Counted from the stretch's first letter, positions 24,140 through 36,264 are shown. The stretch is 64,000 nucleotides of DNA from Punica granatum (GCF_007655135.1 NC_045134.1:15520982-15584981), one strand, 5' to 3'. Numbers and translations: made by a program. The notes: generated by a model not told the origin, from the sequence alone.

Positions 24140-24531
24140 CTGAACAGCCCGACTGGCACAAGTCGGGTCGGACGTCACCACAGAAGCTCCCAATGGAGTT
24201 TTGAGGCAAGGTCAGCGGCTCCTGACTCCTAACTGACCCCCAGAGATGACTGTGGTGGTCGTTTGGTCCCAGAGTTATCGGGTCGACCCGTACATCCCTG
24301 CAAAGATCACTGAAAACAAAGCACGTCTGGAATTTTAGACCCGTCTGGCACAAGTCGGGTCGGACGTCGCCACGGAGTCTCCCGATGGAATTTTGAGGCA
24401 AGGTCAACGGCTCCCGACTCCTAACTGACCCCCGTAGGTGACTGTGGTGGTCGTTTTTTCGAAAAGAGTCTCGGATCGACCCGATCTGCAAGAAAACCGC
24501 ACAACCAGTCAGAAATTTCGACCCGACTGAG
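24140..24531. repeat. 192 bp tandem duplication inside LTR A
   Basis: Two adjacent copies offset by 192 bases (CTGGCACAAGTCGGGTCGGA at 24153 and 24345). Each runs on through a GGTCAGCGGCTCC/GGTCAACGGCTCC segment and a GTGACTGTGGTGGTCGT-type segment. The matching place in copy B holds instead a GC-rich low-complexity block, so this part of the LTR is variable. Confidence 0.85.
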
Positions 24532-25000
24532 CAGTCGGGCTGTTTCTTCTTCCTGGGGTTAAACCGACGGGTTTGTTTTGGATTTCTTGACTCCTTGATA
24601 CCCTAGGGTTGTGTGGGGAGGTGTTTGATGGGTTTTGGTAGCTCAAACCGACTTGGAAGGGCTTGAAACCCGGGTTGGAAATTTTGACCCGAGAAGGACC
24701 TTTTCTGAGTTTGGTTCTGTGGTTGCTTGTTCCGATGGGTTGGAGGCATCAAACTTAAAATCTAAGCCCAGAAATGGATAGAGGGGATCGAAAACATGTG
24801 GGATATGAAGCTTGGTGAAGTTTGGATTTAAGCCGAGATGTTAAATACCATGATTCCAACTTAAGTCTTTGAGGGTTTTGCTTGGTTTTGCTGAGCCAAA
24901 GGGGGCTGCGATTTTGCTGAGCTCTTTGGGAGCTTTTGCTTGATGAAAATAGCAAGTGTTGATGTAAGAGAAGGTGTCTTCCAGTTGAAGAAGGCTTAGG

Positions 25001-25010
25001 CTATATATAT
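25001..25010 (-). promoter_or_regulatory. TATA box of LTR A
   Basis: Minus strand GCATATATATAGCC, about 1.6 kb from the LTR start. It occupies the same relative position as the TATA boxes of copies B (30536) and C (63200), and all three are followed by a CT-rich leader. It probably marks the U3/R boundary. Confidence 0.6.
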
Positions 25011-26633
25011 GCAAGCTAATGATGCAATTAGGCAAGCAAAGTGCAATTAAGGGGCATGCTTAAAGGATCCGAATTTTTTAAGGGAATTAGGGTGGGGTTT
25101 TGATTGAATGAAGCATTAATGGATGGATGGTGATGGTGGAGTGTTGAAGTAGAAGACTTAGATATTTTGAAGAAGATAGAATTGCAAGTTGTCTTCTTGT
25201 CCTCATGGAGATGAAGAAGACAAAGGAGAAAAGGCCAAGGAAAAGGGCGGCATTGGGCAAGGTTACGGCTGCCCTAGGGCAAGCCGTGGGTCCCATGGGC
25301 GTTGAGGGAAGTTCGGGACAAAGTTCGGGTCTCGATTGATCGCATGTTTGAGGTTCGTGGCTCAAACGAACGTCGAATTATCAATGTGCACGCGAAAACA
25401 ATTCAAACAAGCCCGAAATCATCCATTTTGCCCAAATGAATGTTCGTGTGGTTTTTGGGCTCAGAAGCCGGTTTTGCCCATTTCAAGCGATCAGAGCAAA
25501 GTTAACCATTTCTGAATGCACATCTCGTGTCTGCATTCCGCGTTGGTCATTTTGATGTCCATTGTCAATCAGACTAGATAATTGACCCTTAAGCCGGTAT
25601 TGTCAATGTGAAGCCGGAGACGTCCTAAGAGTCCGAAGCCGGATTTCTCAGAATGCTTCTGAGTTGCGTAGGCGCTCCGGAAATCACTGTAATATCCGTT
25701 TGTTGAGATTGGATCTCTAAGGACTTGAAAAGTGGATCTGAGACCTTTAAAGCAATGTTTGGAAGGTCTAGATGAGTTGTGTGATTCATTCCGGCGATTC
25801 CACGTTAAGCCCTGGGAAGGCTAGCATCGTGTAGGGTAGGCACCCGGTGTCAAGTTTTCGTAAAAAGGACCTCCGGATATGCATTTCCGTCAAAAACGGC
25901 ATTTTCTGCTCTTCTGAGATTACTCGGGAAACCGAGAAGGGTTTTGCTGTCTGTTTTGCCCAATTGCAAATGTCCGCTGGAGTTTCCAGGGTAATGCACT
26001 ATGAACTTCGTTTGCCGTAATTCCATCAGACTAGTCTCCGGTTATGCATTTCCGAAGAGGGGTATGCCCGTTTTGTCACTTGGAAGTCATTTGAAGTGTC
26101 TGTGTGGCTTCCAAGAGACAATCTGAAGCATTGTTCATGCTCTGTATGCTTGTGGGGCATGGCCGAATCTGACATTTGGAATTAACTTTTCTATGGGAAA
26201 CTGATATTTTTGGACTTCCACTGAAAAGTTGTCTGTATACAGAAAGTTGTTCTGTATAGAGCAGATGATTTGTGAAATGCTTTTGAAAACACTTTTCATA
26301 TGTTTGACACTGATGAGGATTTTTGAAGTCCAATATTGGCTATCTTCCGACGATAGAGCGAACTATCGGAAAATAGCACTGTTCGTGTGAACTCTGGAAA
26401 TGCAGGTTTGGATGTTGTTAAGGCTCTCTGTTTGCTCCATATGCCATTGGATGATTCTATATGTTCTTTTTTCATGTACTTGAATCATCTGTCTATCTCT
26501 GTTGACTTGAGAATGAATAGCAATTTGCTATTCTGTTGAGCCTTCTTCTGTATCGATGCTCAAGTCATAGCCTGGATCGCTATTAAGTGGCATTACCTGA
26601 ACTGATGGACCAAAATGGGGTGCTGACACCCTT

Positions 26634-28783
26634 CTACTACTGTTATAAGAAGCAACAATCATCACCCTTCACCCTACCTAGAATAGAGCTTACTAGTACG
26701 CAACTCAAAATAGCTCATGCTAAAACCGAGAGTACTATGATTATGCATTACGATACCACAAGTCTCTAAATGTGCTAAACTACCACAAACAGCTCAAACA
26801 TAAGAACATTCCAATACCATAAAGTTTCAATTAAGGGAATCACCTGAGAGGATAACATATAAAATTGTATACAAGTGATATTGTTATTATCTTTGCAAAT
26901 GATGATTTATAACTTTGTCGCAATACATGCAAACATAAATTTTTTTACAGCATGCAGACATAGACTCTAGCCTTGGAGACCAGTCAATTTTCGAAATCCA
27001 AACATTTTGCTCCCTAATTCTTAAGTATTTGCTCATTTTCCATTCTTTTTTACAAAAAGATAAAGTACGGAAAAGAATATGTAACATTAATAGTCTCTCA
27101 TGGACCTTTTTAACGAGAAAAGCATGTCGTGTGGGGATCTAAAAGAGAAAAAAACCTCTCATGTTGAGAATTTCTTCTAATTCATGTTTTATCGCTCTAG
27201 GAAGTCTAGGTTGAGAGACACACCCTTTATATATAGGTAAAGTTAGGGATCATATCCTTTATAAAAAATATTATTTCATTATTCACATAATATAGAACAT
27301 ATTATCATATTCTGTAACATATCGTGATACTTAAATGAATATATGGGTACATATTCTTACATCTTGTCAAAACATGATACATGAATAACTAACAAAGTGT
27401 TGGTTGAGTGGTAAGCTGTTCCAAATTCGGGAGGAGAATGCAAGTTCGAGACTCGGAAAGCGCTCTTATTGGGAGGGAGAAAACCTTTAATGCTCGATTC
27501 CCTGGAGTTACGAGAGCATTGTCTCCTACAATTTTACCAATCAAAAATAAACATGATACACGAATATAACAAGATACTATGCACTTCATTTGTTGATTTG
27601 TGCTGCAGGCGCATTTCGAGGGGGACATTGTTTAGCCTTTCTAGGACCCAAAGCTCGAGTCCCCAAATTGCCCTATCGATGGACCTTGAGGGACACATTG
27701 AGGTGTTGGGTAAGGGCAAGCCCAAACTCGAAGTCCCTCATCAAGATTATCGTCTCATATAAACTTAGAGTCCACAGCCCTTATGAAGATCTAGCTCAAC
27801 TACTGCTCTACTCGAGCACAATCTTCTGGGTATAAAATCAAGCCCTGATTTAGCCCACCATTGAGGAGATTATTGTGATTTGATTGGCCAATTTTGCGTA
27901 TTCAGCCTTCCCTATGCCATTCATGTGTTCATTCCCAAGGAAATAGTACAATGGCTCGAGGCGATAGATTGTGGATGAGTCCCACATGCGAATATGACTA
28001 AGATCCCCTCTTTGCACCACAATTAAATGAAGAACTAACGTTTATTTATGCTGGGGGAAGATGGGATTATGTTCGGGGTTGTGGAAGAGTGGGAGGCTAC
28101 ATATTTGGAGCAAACCAAAGCAACGGAAACTCAATGCCAGCTAGTGGTGTTCGACATTAGCCTTCCATCAACCCCTCTCTTACTCTGCAATCTCGTTGGT
28201 CTTTTATATATATATATATATATATTAATATTTGAAAAGATACTTGTTACATTTAAAAATTTCAAGTTATAAAATTTTCACAGAAATTGAAAATTGTGGC
28301 TAATGCTAACAAAATGTGCAACATAAATGACAAAGAAAAGAGAATGAGTACATAATCTGAAAAAACTATAGTTGAGAATCAAAGGTACACAAATTAGAAA
28401 GAAAAAAAAAAGAAAAAGGATTAAATAAAAAATTATGCCAAGATAAAGAATGAAAACAATTTAGAAAGAATAAGTAAATGGAACAATAAGTAAAACTAGT
28501 GGGTCTAAATTATAGTTTCTATTAATTAATGGAAGTATTTTGTCAAAATTATCATTTATTTAAATAAACGATGAAAAGATTTGATAATAAAAATTAAGTG
28601 CTAAAATTATATTTTCCGTACTTAACTAGATTTAATCTATTTGTGTTAACACAACAAAAAAATGATTTAATAGATTTAAATTAAAACAACACTTAATGAT
28701 TAGATAAGTAGGGACTTACCTAATCATTGAGTGATTTTTAGATAATTCGCAAAGTTGCCCCTGCTTTTTTTAATATTTCCAGC
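26634..28783. other. Spacer between the two inverted giant LTRs
   Basis: 2.15 kb containing one SINE (27396-27548), an (AT)n tract at about 28203-28226 and otherwise AT-rich sequence. No gene was recognised. Small ORFs at 27469-27835 and 28048-28272 show no family resemblance that I can name. Confidence 0.5.
27396..27548 (+). mobile_element. tRNA-derived SINE with long target duplication
   Basis: Box A-like TGGTTGAGTGGTAAG (27401-27415) and box B-like AAGTTCGAGACTC (27443-27455), followed by about 90 bases of body. It is flanked by an imperfect long direct repeat, AAACATGATACATGAAT at 27370 and AAACATGATACACGAAT at 27549, as expected from target-primed insertion. Confidence 0.7.
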
Positions 28784-30535
28784 GGTGCTGTCAGCACCCC
28801 ATTTTGGCTCACCGATTTAAATTACATCATCAGCAATGATCCAAGCCATGACTTGAGCAGAATACAGAAAAACGACTTAACAGAGCAGAAAATCACTATT
28901 CATCCTCAAGTCAGCAAAATCGAGCAAATGACACATGCATATGACAGAAGGACTCCAGGGGTCACCAAAGGGTAATAGAGTGACTAGAGAGCTCAGCAAT
29001 ATTCAAAACCGACATTTTCAGTATATCACACGGACAGTTCTATTTTCCGATAGTTCGCTCGATCATCGGAAGATAGCCAATATTGGACTCCAAAAATCCA
29101 CTCCAATGCCAAACAGATGAAAAGTGTCCCCAAAGGCATTTTGCAAATCATCTGCTCTATACAGAACAACTTTCTGTATACAGACAACTTTTCAGTGGAA
29201 GTTCAAAAATGCCGGTTTCTCGGAGAAAAGTTAATTCCAAATATCAGATGCGGCCACGCCCCACAATCATATAGAGCACGTGCAGAGCTTGAGATTGTCT
29301 TTTGGAAGCCATACAAACACCCTAAATGACTTCCGAGCGACAAAACGGGCATACCCTTCTTTGGAAGAGCGTAACCGGAGACTGGTCTGATGGAATTACG
29401 ATAAACGAAGTTCACACTACATTGCCCTGAAAACTCCAGCGGACATTCGCAATTGGGCAAAACAGACAGCAAAACCCTTCACGGTTTCCCGAGTAACCTC
29501 CGAGGAGCACAAAAGGCCATTTTCAGTGAAGATCCATATCCGGAGGTCCTCTTTGGGGAAACTTGATGCCGAATGCTTACGTTACACAATGCTAGCCTTC
29601 TCAAGGCTCAATGTGGAGTCGTCGGAATGAATGACACAACTCGTCTAGACCCCCCGAGCAGTGCTTTAAGGATCTCAGATGCACTTTTCATATCCTTAGA
29701 GGCCCAATCTCGGCAAACAGAGATCACAGTGATCTCCGGATCGCCCAAGAAACTCAGAAAGCAATTTGAGAAATCCAGTTTCGGCCTCCTAGGACATCTC
29801 CGGCTCCATATTTTGCATTACCGGCTTAAGGGTCAAGTGCCCACGTAATTTGACAATTTATGTCAAAATGACCGACGTGGGATGCAGATACAAGATATGC
29901 TGTCAAAAATGGGCAACCTCGCTCTGAATGCATAAAAGGAGCAAAACTGGCTTCTGAGCCTCATACAGACATTTGGCAATTTCTCACGGAAAATGCCAAT
30001 CTCAGACTCTTTAAACCCGTTTCCTTGCGTATATCGATAATTCAACATTCGGTTCGAACCACGAGCCTCGAATGCGCGATCAATCGAGACCCGAGCTTTT
30101 TCTCGGTTTCTCCTCTTCGATCGTGGGACCCACGGGCTACCCAAGATGAGTCACCCTATGCTCTAGAAGCTTCTTCTTCCTCTTCAATGCAAGAAGCCAA
30201 CTTGCCCTCTCTTAGCCAAAATATCTTGGAGAGGTTGAAGACAACACTCAATGCTCATCAAAGCTTCTTGGCTCTTCTTCATCAAGATTGCATGGTCCAC
30301 ATTCATCCTCATCTCCTTGTCATTTTCTCCATGCAACTTGCATCCTCTTAGGAAAATATCAAGCCTACAATTTGAAGACAACACTCCATCTTCATCAATA
30401 CTCATCAATGCTTATCTTTTCTTCATTAATGCAATGGAAGAGGATGAGGCTTGATATTTTCTTAATCAAACCGAAATTTGCTAAGCATGGGGGTTAAGAG
30501 CACTTGCTTTTGCTAATTGTGTCATTAGCTTTGCC

Positions 30536-30542
30536 TATAAAT
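30536..30542 (+). promoter_or_regulatory. TATA box of LTR B
   Basis: TATAAAT in the context GCCTATAAATGGCC, 1.75 kb into the LTR. It is followed by a leader rich in CTCTCTCCAACC-type sequence. Position and context match the other two giant LTRs. Confidence 0.65.
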
Positions 30543-30899
30543 GGCCTAAAAGTGATTAAGATAAGGACTTCTCCTCTTACACACTCTCTCCAACCTTTCT
30601 CCTTCAAGAAATCCTCTCAAACTCCATAGCCAAGAACACTCAAGAACCAGAAAACTTCAGCACTTAGAAGGAAGAGAAAAGAAAACCGAAAAGATCAAAA
30701 GACAGCCTTGAGTTCTTAAGTCGGAAGCCGATGTTCATCATCCCGACTTAAGCTCAAAATTTCTAAAACTTCATATCCCACTCATTTTGGACCCATGGAG
30801 TTCATTGGTGAAGTTGGTTTTTCCATTTGAAGTCTTTAAATTAATGTTTCAGGTCAAATAGTGCATTTCGGGTGAAATCGCTACTCTCGGGTGAATAGT

Positions 30900-31080
30900 G
30901 ACCCGCCAGCGCCAGTCGCGCGCCCCGCGCACGCTACGCACCCCGCGCACGCCCGCGCCCCGCGCGCACGCTACGCGTCCCGCGCATGCCCGCTCCCCCC
31001 GCACGCCTGCACGCCCGTGCGCCTGCTCGCGCCCCGCGCACGCCGCGCGCCTCCCGTGCATTCCAGCCGCACTCCCCGTA
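30900..31080. repeat. GC-rich GCGCACGC low-complexity block in LTR B
   Basis: About 180 bases made of short repeats of CCCGCGCACGC and similar strings, in an LTR that is otherwise near 40-45% GC. It lies downstream of the TATA box and upstream of the conserved splice-donor-like site. The open frames on both strands here result from the low complexity. Confidence 0.85.
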
Positions 31081-31189
31081 CACCTAGCTCCCCGAACGTG
31101 CATCCTTTGCACCCGAGCATCCTTCCAAGCGTTCAACCGAGTCACCCGACTCTCGAACACTTCCCCGACTCTTTCCTCGTATCCCGAGG

Positions 31190-31196
31190 CTAGGTA
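31190..31196 (+). promoter_or_regulatory. Conserved splice-donor-like site in LTR B
   Basis: CTAGGTAAAT followed by GACTTAGAGGAGTTAGGGCT, about 650 bases after the TATA box. The same pair of blocks sits at the equivalent place in copies A and C. Confidence 0.4.
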
Positions 31197-34039
31197 AATC
31201 ACTCTTGACTTAGAGGAGTTAGGGCTCTTTACATTATTTGCATGGTTATGGAGTAATATGGCGTTTTATGCATGTTTAACTTGCAAGACTTAATTTTTAT
31301 ACACTTTCTTGTTATATTATGCATGTTCATCATCATATAACATGTTAGCATGTCGGGAAACATTTGGATCGACCCTCGAAAGACCTTCCCGACCCGAAAT
31401 AAGCAAAAGAGCTCTCGGGTTTTCCTCAAGAAGAGGTAACCGAGACTTGGCTTGCTTTCCTCGGATTAAGAACGGCCTTCTTAGCCCGATCTAAGTTCGA
31501 TTCCCGAGTTTTCTCGTGTTTTCTTACATGCATGAAGTCGGTATTGTTTTATCGATTCCTTAAATAACTTGTTTGTGCATGTTTGCATGTTCGAATGCGT
31601 TATTCAAATCATGGCAACACCGACTTTAGTTAATCGTGTCATTTATCGTGTTTGTCGTTTGAGCATGCGAGAAATGATTCAAAACAAGACGGAGAAACCT
31701 CGTGGAACCCCATTCGGGCCATGGGACCTCTCGGCTATCTCCAAGGAGAAGTAACCGAGAGCCTCTTAGACTCGTACGGGTTGCTTGAGGCTTCCTCTTC
31801 CCGTTTTGAGTCCGTTCTCGGCTTTCGTGTAATTTGCAATTTACATTATCGTCGCAATATCGCATGAAAATGTCTTTTCAAAACAAAACATGCATGGATT
31901 CGGGTATCGATGACTCATTCGGGTCCATTCGGTTATGAGGGTAGCTTCGGTCATTGGACCAAATTATCCTCGATCCTTATGGAATCGTCTTGGTCGTCGA
32001 GTCGTGAATCATTTTCACAATTAATGCATTCGGCACAACCCTTAAGCATTAATTCCACAAACAGGTTAATCGGGACGCTCACATGATTAAACCCACTTTA
32101 CACTGATAAAGTTTACACGAATTTGCCATTAACTGATAACTCGCGTCGATGAGTTGTCAAATGACGTTGGTGCCCTTTTCAAACTTATCAATTTCAAAAC
32201 CCGAAACGCGCGGTCCGATGTAGCATGGACGTCTGAAAAGGGCTTCTGTGTCTCAACTTGAGTTTTTACCTGATTCCAGGTAACTCAGGTCATGATGCAG
32301 AAGATCTTTCTAGATCACTTCCGGGTAGACCGACTGGTTCTTTGGCTTTTTCGGGGTTCTTGCATAACCCTGGACGATCCAGGGAATTGGTCGACACCGG
32401 CTACAGGCCGAGGTGGCCCGCACTACGATGTTTCCCCTTTTCTGAAAACAACTTTCAAATAAAGGGCAAAATCGTCTTTTCACAATTCAGCGACACCCCT
32501 AGGGTTAGCATGACAGAAACACTACAGTACGGGATAAGAATAGGCTACCTATTCAGGTACAAGTTTATCTGCATAGCCTTTTTTTATCTAACTGATAAGT
32601 TTCTGTCATCCTAACATAGACTCGGGTAACTAGAACGGTTATCTCTGTCAGAAAACATGCAAAATCCTGATTAACCTTTCACTCGACCTAACCAAACACT
32701 AGATAATGGTTAGGAGGAATTCTAGATTCCAAATCTAGAGTCAAAACACGAGTTTGGTTAATTTAGTGGAAATTCAGTGTCACAATACGGAACAACTGTA
32801 AAAGCAATCCACACACACGAGATTTGACTCTCTTTGTCAAGTTCTCAAAACAAAGCCGAATGCTATAACGTTGGCACGTGCTTGTTTGTCTAGGGTAGGA
32901 TTTGCATGCCAAAATACCCCGGATTAACAACTTGTTAAAACACGCACACTCGACAATAACAAACACATTGTCTGTTATTAACATATTGCGTGTTATCTTT
33001 CCGCACCTGTTTGCCATACGGGTCGAGCCTGATCCCTAGGCCGAATAATATTAGGGTTCAACGCCCTAATCATCGAGCACAGGGTCCAACACCCTAATCA
33101 TCACTCACAGGATCCAATGCCCTATTCAGTGAGAGCGTCCATTGAATTTCAATTCTTCGGTCTTTTCCCTAAACTCACGGTGAGTTAGAGTGGAATAATA
33201 ACCGAACGCGAAACGACTGGAATTCGACCCTTTTGTAATTTGTATTTATTGTTTTCGAGAGCATTGTAAGGATTTTATTTTGTACATTTATTCTGTAAGA
33301 ATTCCAGTCGGTAAGCGAACGGTCCGAGAGTCGAATTAATCGAATCGGTCTAATGCTTGCCCAGATACAAGTAAATCCAAGAACTCGCGGTTCTGGTTCA
33401 TGCAGGGATTCAACCTCCATGGTTCGATGATCTGTAACGTAAGATTGTGAACCAATTCCCCGACACACGGGTTTACTTCTCTCTCGGCTTCTCCACCGAC
33501 ATCGTTTAATTCATCGAAGTTACGGTGTCAAAACGTGTGAGTCGAGTGCACCCTAATTCATGCGGTAAATAAAACAAAAATGCAAGCCTAGCAAACCAGA
33601 GTACCGAAAGGACGTGCGGGATATAGGCCCGCACGTAACATGAACCCCCGAACACGGATTTTCCGGTTCCGTACAGACCAATGCCTTAACGACAAACTAG
33701 GTGTTCCATACCCCTAGACCCCGGGTAACTTATCCGCCCTCGACCTTCGGGTCGTAAAATGATAAGTGGCGACTCCTTCTCTCACGCGTGTCCGTCACGC
33801 GTCCCCACGGGAAGGTGGACACTCCCAAGCCGCGCGATCCAAAAGCGCGCAATGCGGGCCCCGACGAGAGTCCACATTCGGGTCCGTACAGGTGCCAACT
33901 TTTCTAATTTGTAAAAAGATCCCATTTGTGGAGCAGGTGTGATGGAAGAGAGAAAGAGCGGCAATGATAGGCGACCGAGTGAAGAAAAAGCGATTAATGG
34001 TATCAGAGTCATGTTCGCAAAATTTTTGAAGGGAGAATG

Positions 34040-34586
34040 TGATGTGCCTCAGATTGCAGTCCAACACGAATTCGAATTTTCGAGTCTAGACACGCACTCT
34101 AGAAGAATCCGGAACACAAATTTGGCTTAATTACATATTAAGTTCCCTATATTGCAATAATATAGTTTCTCTTAATTAGATATTATTTTCTATATTAGCT
34201 TGAGTTCGGAGTCTTATATTTCATATTTCAGATTATTTCGTTATTGCATTTTAGGAAAGTTATCAGAAGAGAATATATGTCACTTTCTCATTCTAGGGTC
34301 AAGAAGTGTGTTTTCCCTCTATTTATATATATGCTATTAACCTCCTTGTAAGAATAAATCTCATACACAATATTTTGAATGAAATTGCCTACAGCGTTTC
34401 CTTTATTTTCTTATATGATTAAGTTCATTGTTTAGTGGTGAAAATCTCGATTCTTATCATTCATTCTTGAGCGTGATGAATCAACCCGACTTTTCTTACT
34501 CGTAGCGAGTCATATTATCGAGTGAGTTTTGTTGGTTCTACGATCCACCCTTCTTTCTTATCTAGTTCTGGTTCGTGAGCCCATCA
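34040..34586 (+). repeat. 5' LTR of the TR-GAG element
   Basis: Begins TGATGTGCCTCAGATTGCAG and ends GAGCCCATCA. It includes the TATA-like TATTTATATATATGC at about 34320-34334. Confidence 0.92.
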
Positions 34587-34588
34587 TT

Positions 34589-34601
34589 TGGTATCAGAGC
34601 G
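34589..34601 (+). promoter_or_regulatory. Primer-binding site, initiator tRNA-Met
   Basis: TGGTATCAGAGCG, two bases after the 5' LTR, complementary to initiator tRNA-Met. Confidence 0.9.
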
Positions 34602-34675
34602 AAGGTTCAATTCTTGTTGGCAGAGTGAAGCAAGTGAAGAAGTCAACACACATGTGATTGGATTTTGCTAAATAT

Positions 34676-35398
34676 GCGATGATAATGGCTAAAGGCCACC
34701 TAGAACGAGTTCCAAGAGGGCTTACCTTCGACCAAGACCTGCTCCCCACATTCCAACGAACAGAAGCGATTTTAGCACGGCTGGAGCGAGTTACCCAAGC
34801 CCTCGTGAGTTCCAGTATAATAAGATGACATCTATGGGTACAAGAGGATTATCGCCCAAAGAGAATCCTGAATTTCAACTAAAGCATGAGTGCAGAAGAA
34901 TTCTTGATGTGGATTTCGAATATGGACCAATTCTTTGACTACTAAGTCATCCCTGATGATGGAAGTCGAGTTGATAGAGTTGTTTGTCGGTTAAAGGACA
35001 AAGCGTCTACTTGGTGGGAGAAATTGGAAAACAATCGTTTTCGAGATGGAAGGAATTTGGTATTTACATGGAGGCGTATGGAGTAGCTCTTAAAGATTAG
35101 ATTCTTTCCTTTGGCATATGAAGAATGCCTCTATGAATCTGAAGACAGTTGCAAGAAGTCTACCTATCCTTTTGACAATGGAAAAACAAATGCTTTTCAT
35201 ATGACGATCGTTGATGTTAAGGAAAAAGTACAACTTGAAGAAGCTTCTATGAATGGTGACAAATTAAGAGAAGAAGTGGAGTCCAAGAATGAAGCAGCTA
35301 AAGCGTCACAAGATATTAATATTTTGATCAAGAAGGGTTTAGCGATTTGCAAGATTCTTCAGGAAGAACTAATTTCAAACTCTCTAGAGAAATTCTAG
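34676..35398 (+). pseudogene. Degraded gypsy gag (Retrotrans_gag) remnant
   Basis: Between about 34880 and 35150 the plus strand encodes, with several stops, the core of a plant gypsy gag: MDQFFDY, then a segment with VCRLKDKASTWWEKLENNR and FTWRRME. The Trp-Trp pair and the following R/K-rich stretch are typical of the Retrotrans_gag domain. In-frame stops occur, for example right after MDQFFDY. The open stretch at 35111-35398 continues from the gag end and is Lys/Glu-rich without recognisable domains. No protease, RT or integrase follows. Confidence 0.75.
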
Positions 35399-35709
35399 AT
35401 TGAACTAATTTTAAACTTAGGCTAGATGGAGGTTCAAAGATAAATTGCCATGGAAGATTTATTGGGGGTGTTAAGTCCAATCGAGCCAAAGTTAGCCGAA
35501 ACATATGTGACTCCACCGAGAAAGCAGCTGCAATTCAACCAAAGAGATGGTTGGCGAGGAAGCAAAAAGAAGTCGATCTATGAAGAATTACAGGAGAGAG
35601 TTTGGATAGAAAAGTTGGTCATTACGTGGCAAGCTAAAAAGCACCGAAACGCACACATGAAGACCGTGAGAAGATCGACGAAGACTCGAGGACGCGCCTT
35701 TTTCCAACC

Positions 35710-35718
35710 GAGAAAGGA
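35710..35718 (+). promoter_or_regulatory. Polypurine tract of the TR-GAG element
   Basis: GAGAAAGGA directly before the 3' LTR start at 35719. Confidence 0.65.
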
Positions 35719-36264
35719 TGACGTGCCTCAAATTGCAGCCCAACACGAATTCGAATTTCCGAGTCCTGACACGCACTCTAGAAGACTCCGGAACACGAAT
35801 TTGGCTTAATTAGATATTAAGTTTCATATATTGCAATATTATAGTTTCTCTTAATTAGATATTATTTCCTATGTTAGCTTGAGTTCTGAGTCTTGTGTTT
35901 CATATTTCAGATTATTTCGTTTTTACATTTTAGGAAAGTTATCTAGTGGAGAATATATGTCATTTTCCTATTCTAGGGTCAAGGGATGTGTCTTCCCTAT
36001 ATATATATATATGCTATTAACCTCCTTGTAAGAGTAGATCTCACACAATATTTTGAATGAAATTGCCTGGAGCATTTCCTCTCTTTTCTTATCTAAACAA
36101 GTTTCTTGTTTAGTGGTGAAAATCCCAATTCTTATCTTTCATCCTTGGGCGTGACGAATCAACTTGACTTTTATTACTAGTGGTGAGTCATGTTATCGAG
36201 TGAATTTTGTCGGTTCTACCATCCACCCTTCTTTCTTACCCAGTTCTGGTTCGTGAGTCCATAA
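35719..36264 (+). repeat. 3' LTR of the TR-GAG element
   Basis: Begins TGACGTGCCTCAAATTGCAG and ends GAGTCCATAA; the final CA has become AA. It is followed by the target duplication GAATG. Confidence 0.92.

Larger units (their letters stand above)
21338..26628 (-). mobile_element. 5.29 kb solo LTR (copy A) of a giant-LTR gypsy family
   Basis: On the minus strand it starts TGTCAGCACCCCATTTTGGT (26628 downward) and ends GGGTCCGTACA (21338). It is flanked by a perfect 5 bp duplication CCCTT (21333-21337 and 26629-26633). No direct terminal repeats, primer site or coding domains occur inside, so the whole unit is one LTR left by LTR-LTR recombination. It is the inverted counterpart of copy B over its length. 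LTRs of about 5 kb are known from the Tat/Ogre lineage; the lineage here is inferred from size only. Confidence 0.85.
28789..33890 (+). mobile_element. 5.10 kb solo LTR (copy B) of the same giant-LTR gypsy family
   Basis: Starts TGTCAGCACCCCATTTTGG and ends GGGTCCGTACA. Perfect 5 bp target duplication GGTGC at 28784-28788 and 33891-33895. It contains no retroviral domains or internal terminal repeats. It matches copy A inverted: shared landmarks include TCTAGAGTCAAAACACGAG (about 32735), the Met-free terminal block with ACGGGAAGGTGGACACTCCC (about 33806-33830) and the TATA box. The different target duplications show that A and B were independent insertions, not a palindromic duplication. Confidence 0.87.
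34040..36264 (+). mobile_element. Short non-autonomous gypsy element (TR-GAG type)
   Basis: Two LTRs of about 547 bp (34040-34586 and 35719-36264) enclose only 1.13 kb of internal sequence. A perfect target duplication GAATG flanks it (34035-34039 and 36265-36269). The primer site TGGTATCAGAGCG (34589) lies two bases after the 5' LTR, and a purine tract precedes the 3' LTR. The internal region has a gag remnant but no pol. The LTRs differ at many sites, so the insertion is much older than the copia element. Confidence 0.92.

Noticed and set aside
24099..24491. 130-codon minus-strand ORF with internal duplication
   Set aside because: It follows the 192 bp tandem duplication of LTR A; there is no start context or domain, and it is not conserved in copy B.
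30849..31202. Overlapping ~100-codon ORFs on both strands
   Set aside because: They are a direct result of the GC-rich GCGCACGC block in a retrotransposon LTR.
21338..33890. One large palindromic duplication
   Set aside because: The two arms have different 5 bp target duplications (CCCTT and GGTGC), different lengths and different internal expansions, so they are independent insertions.
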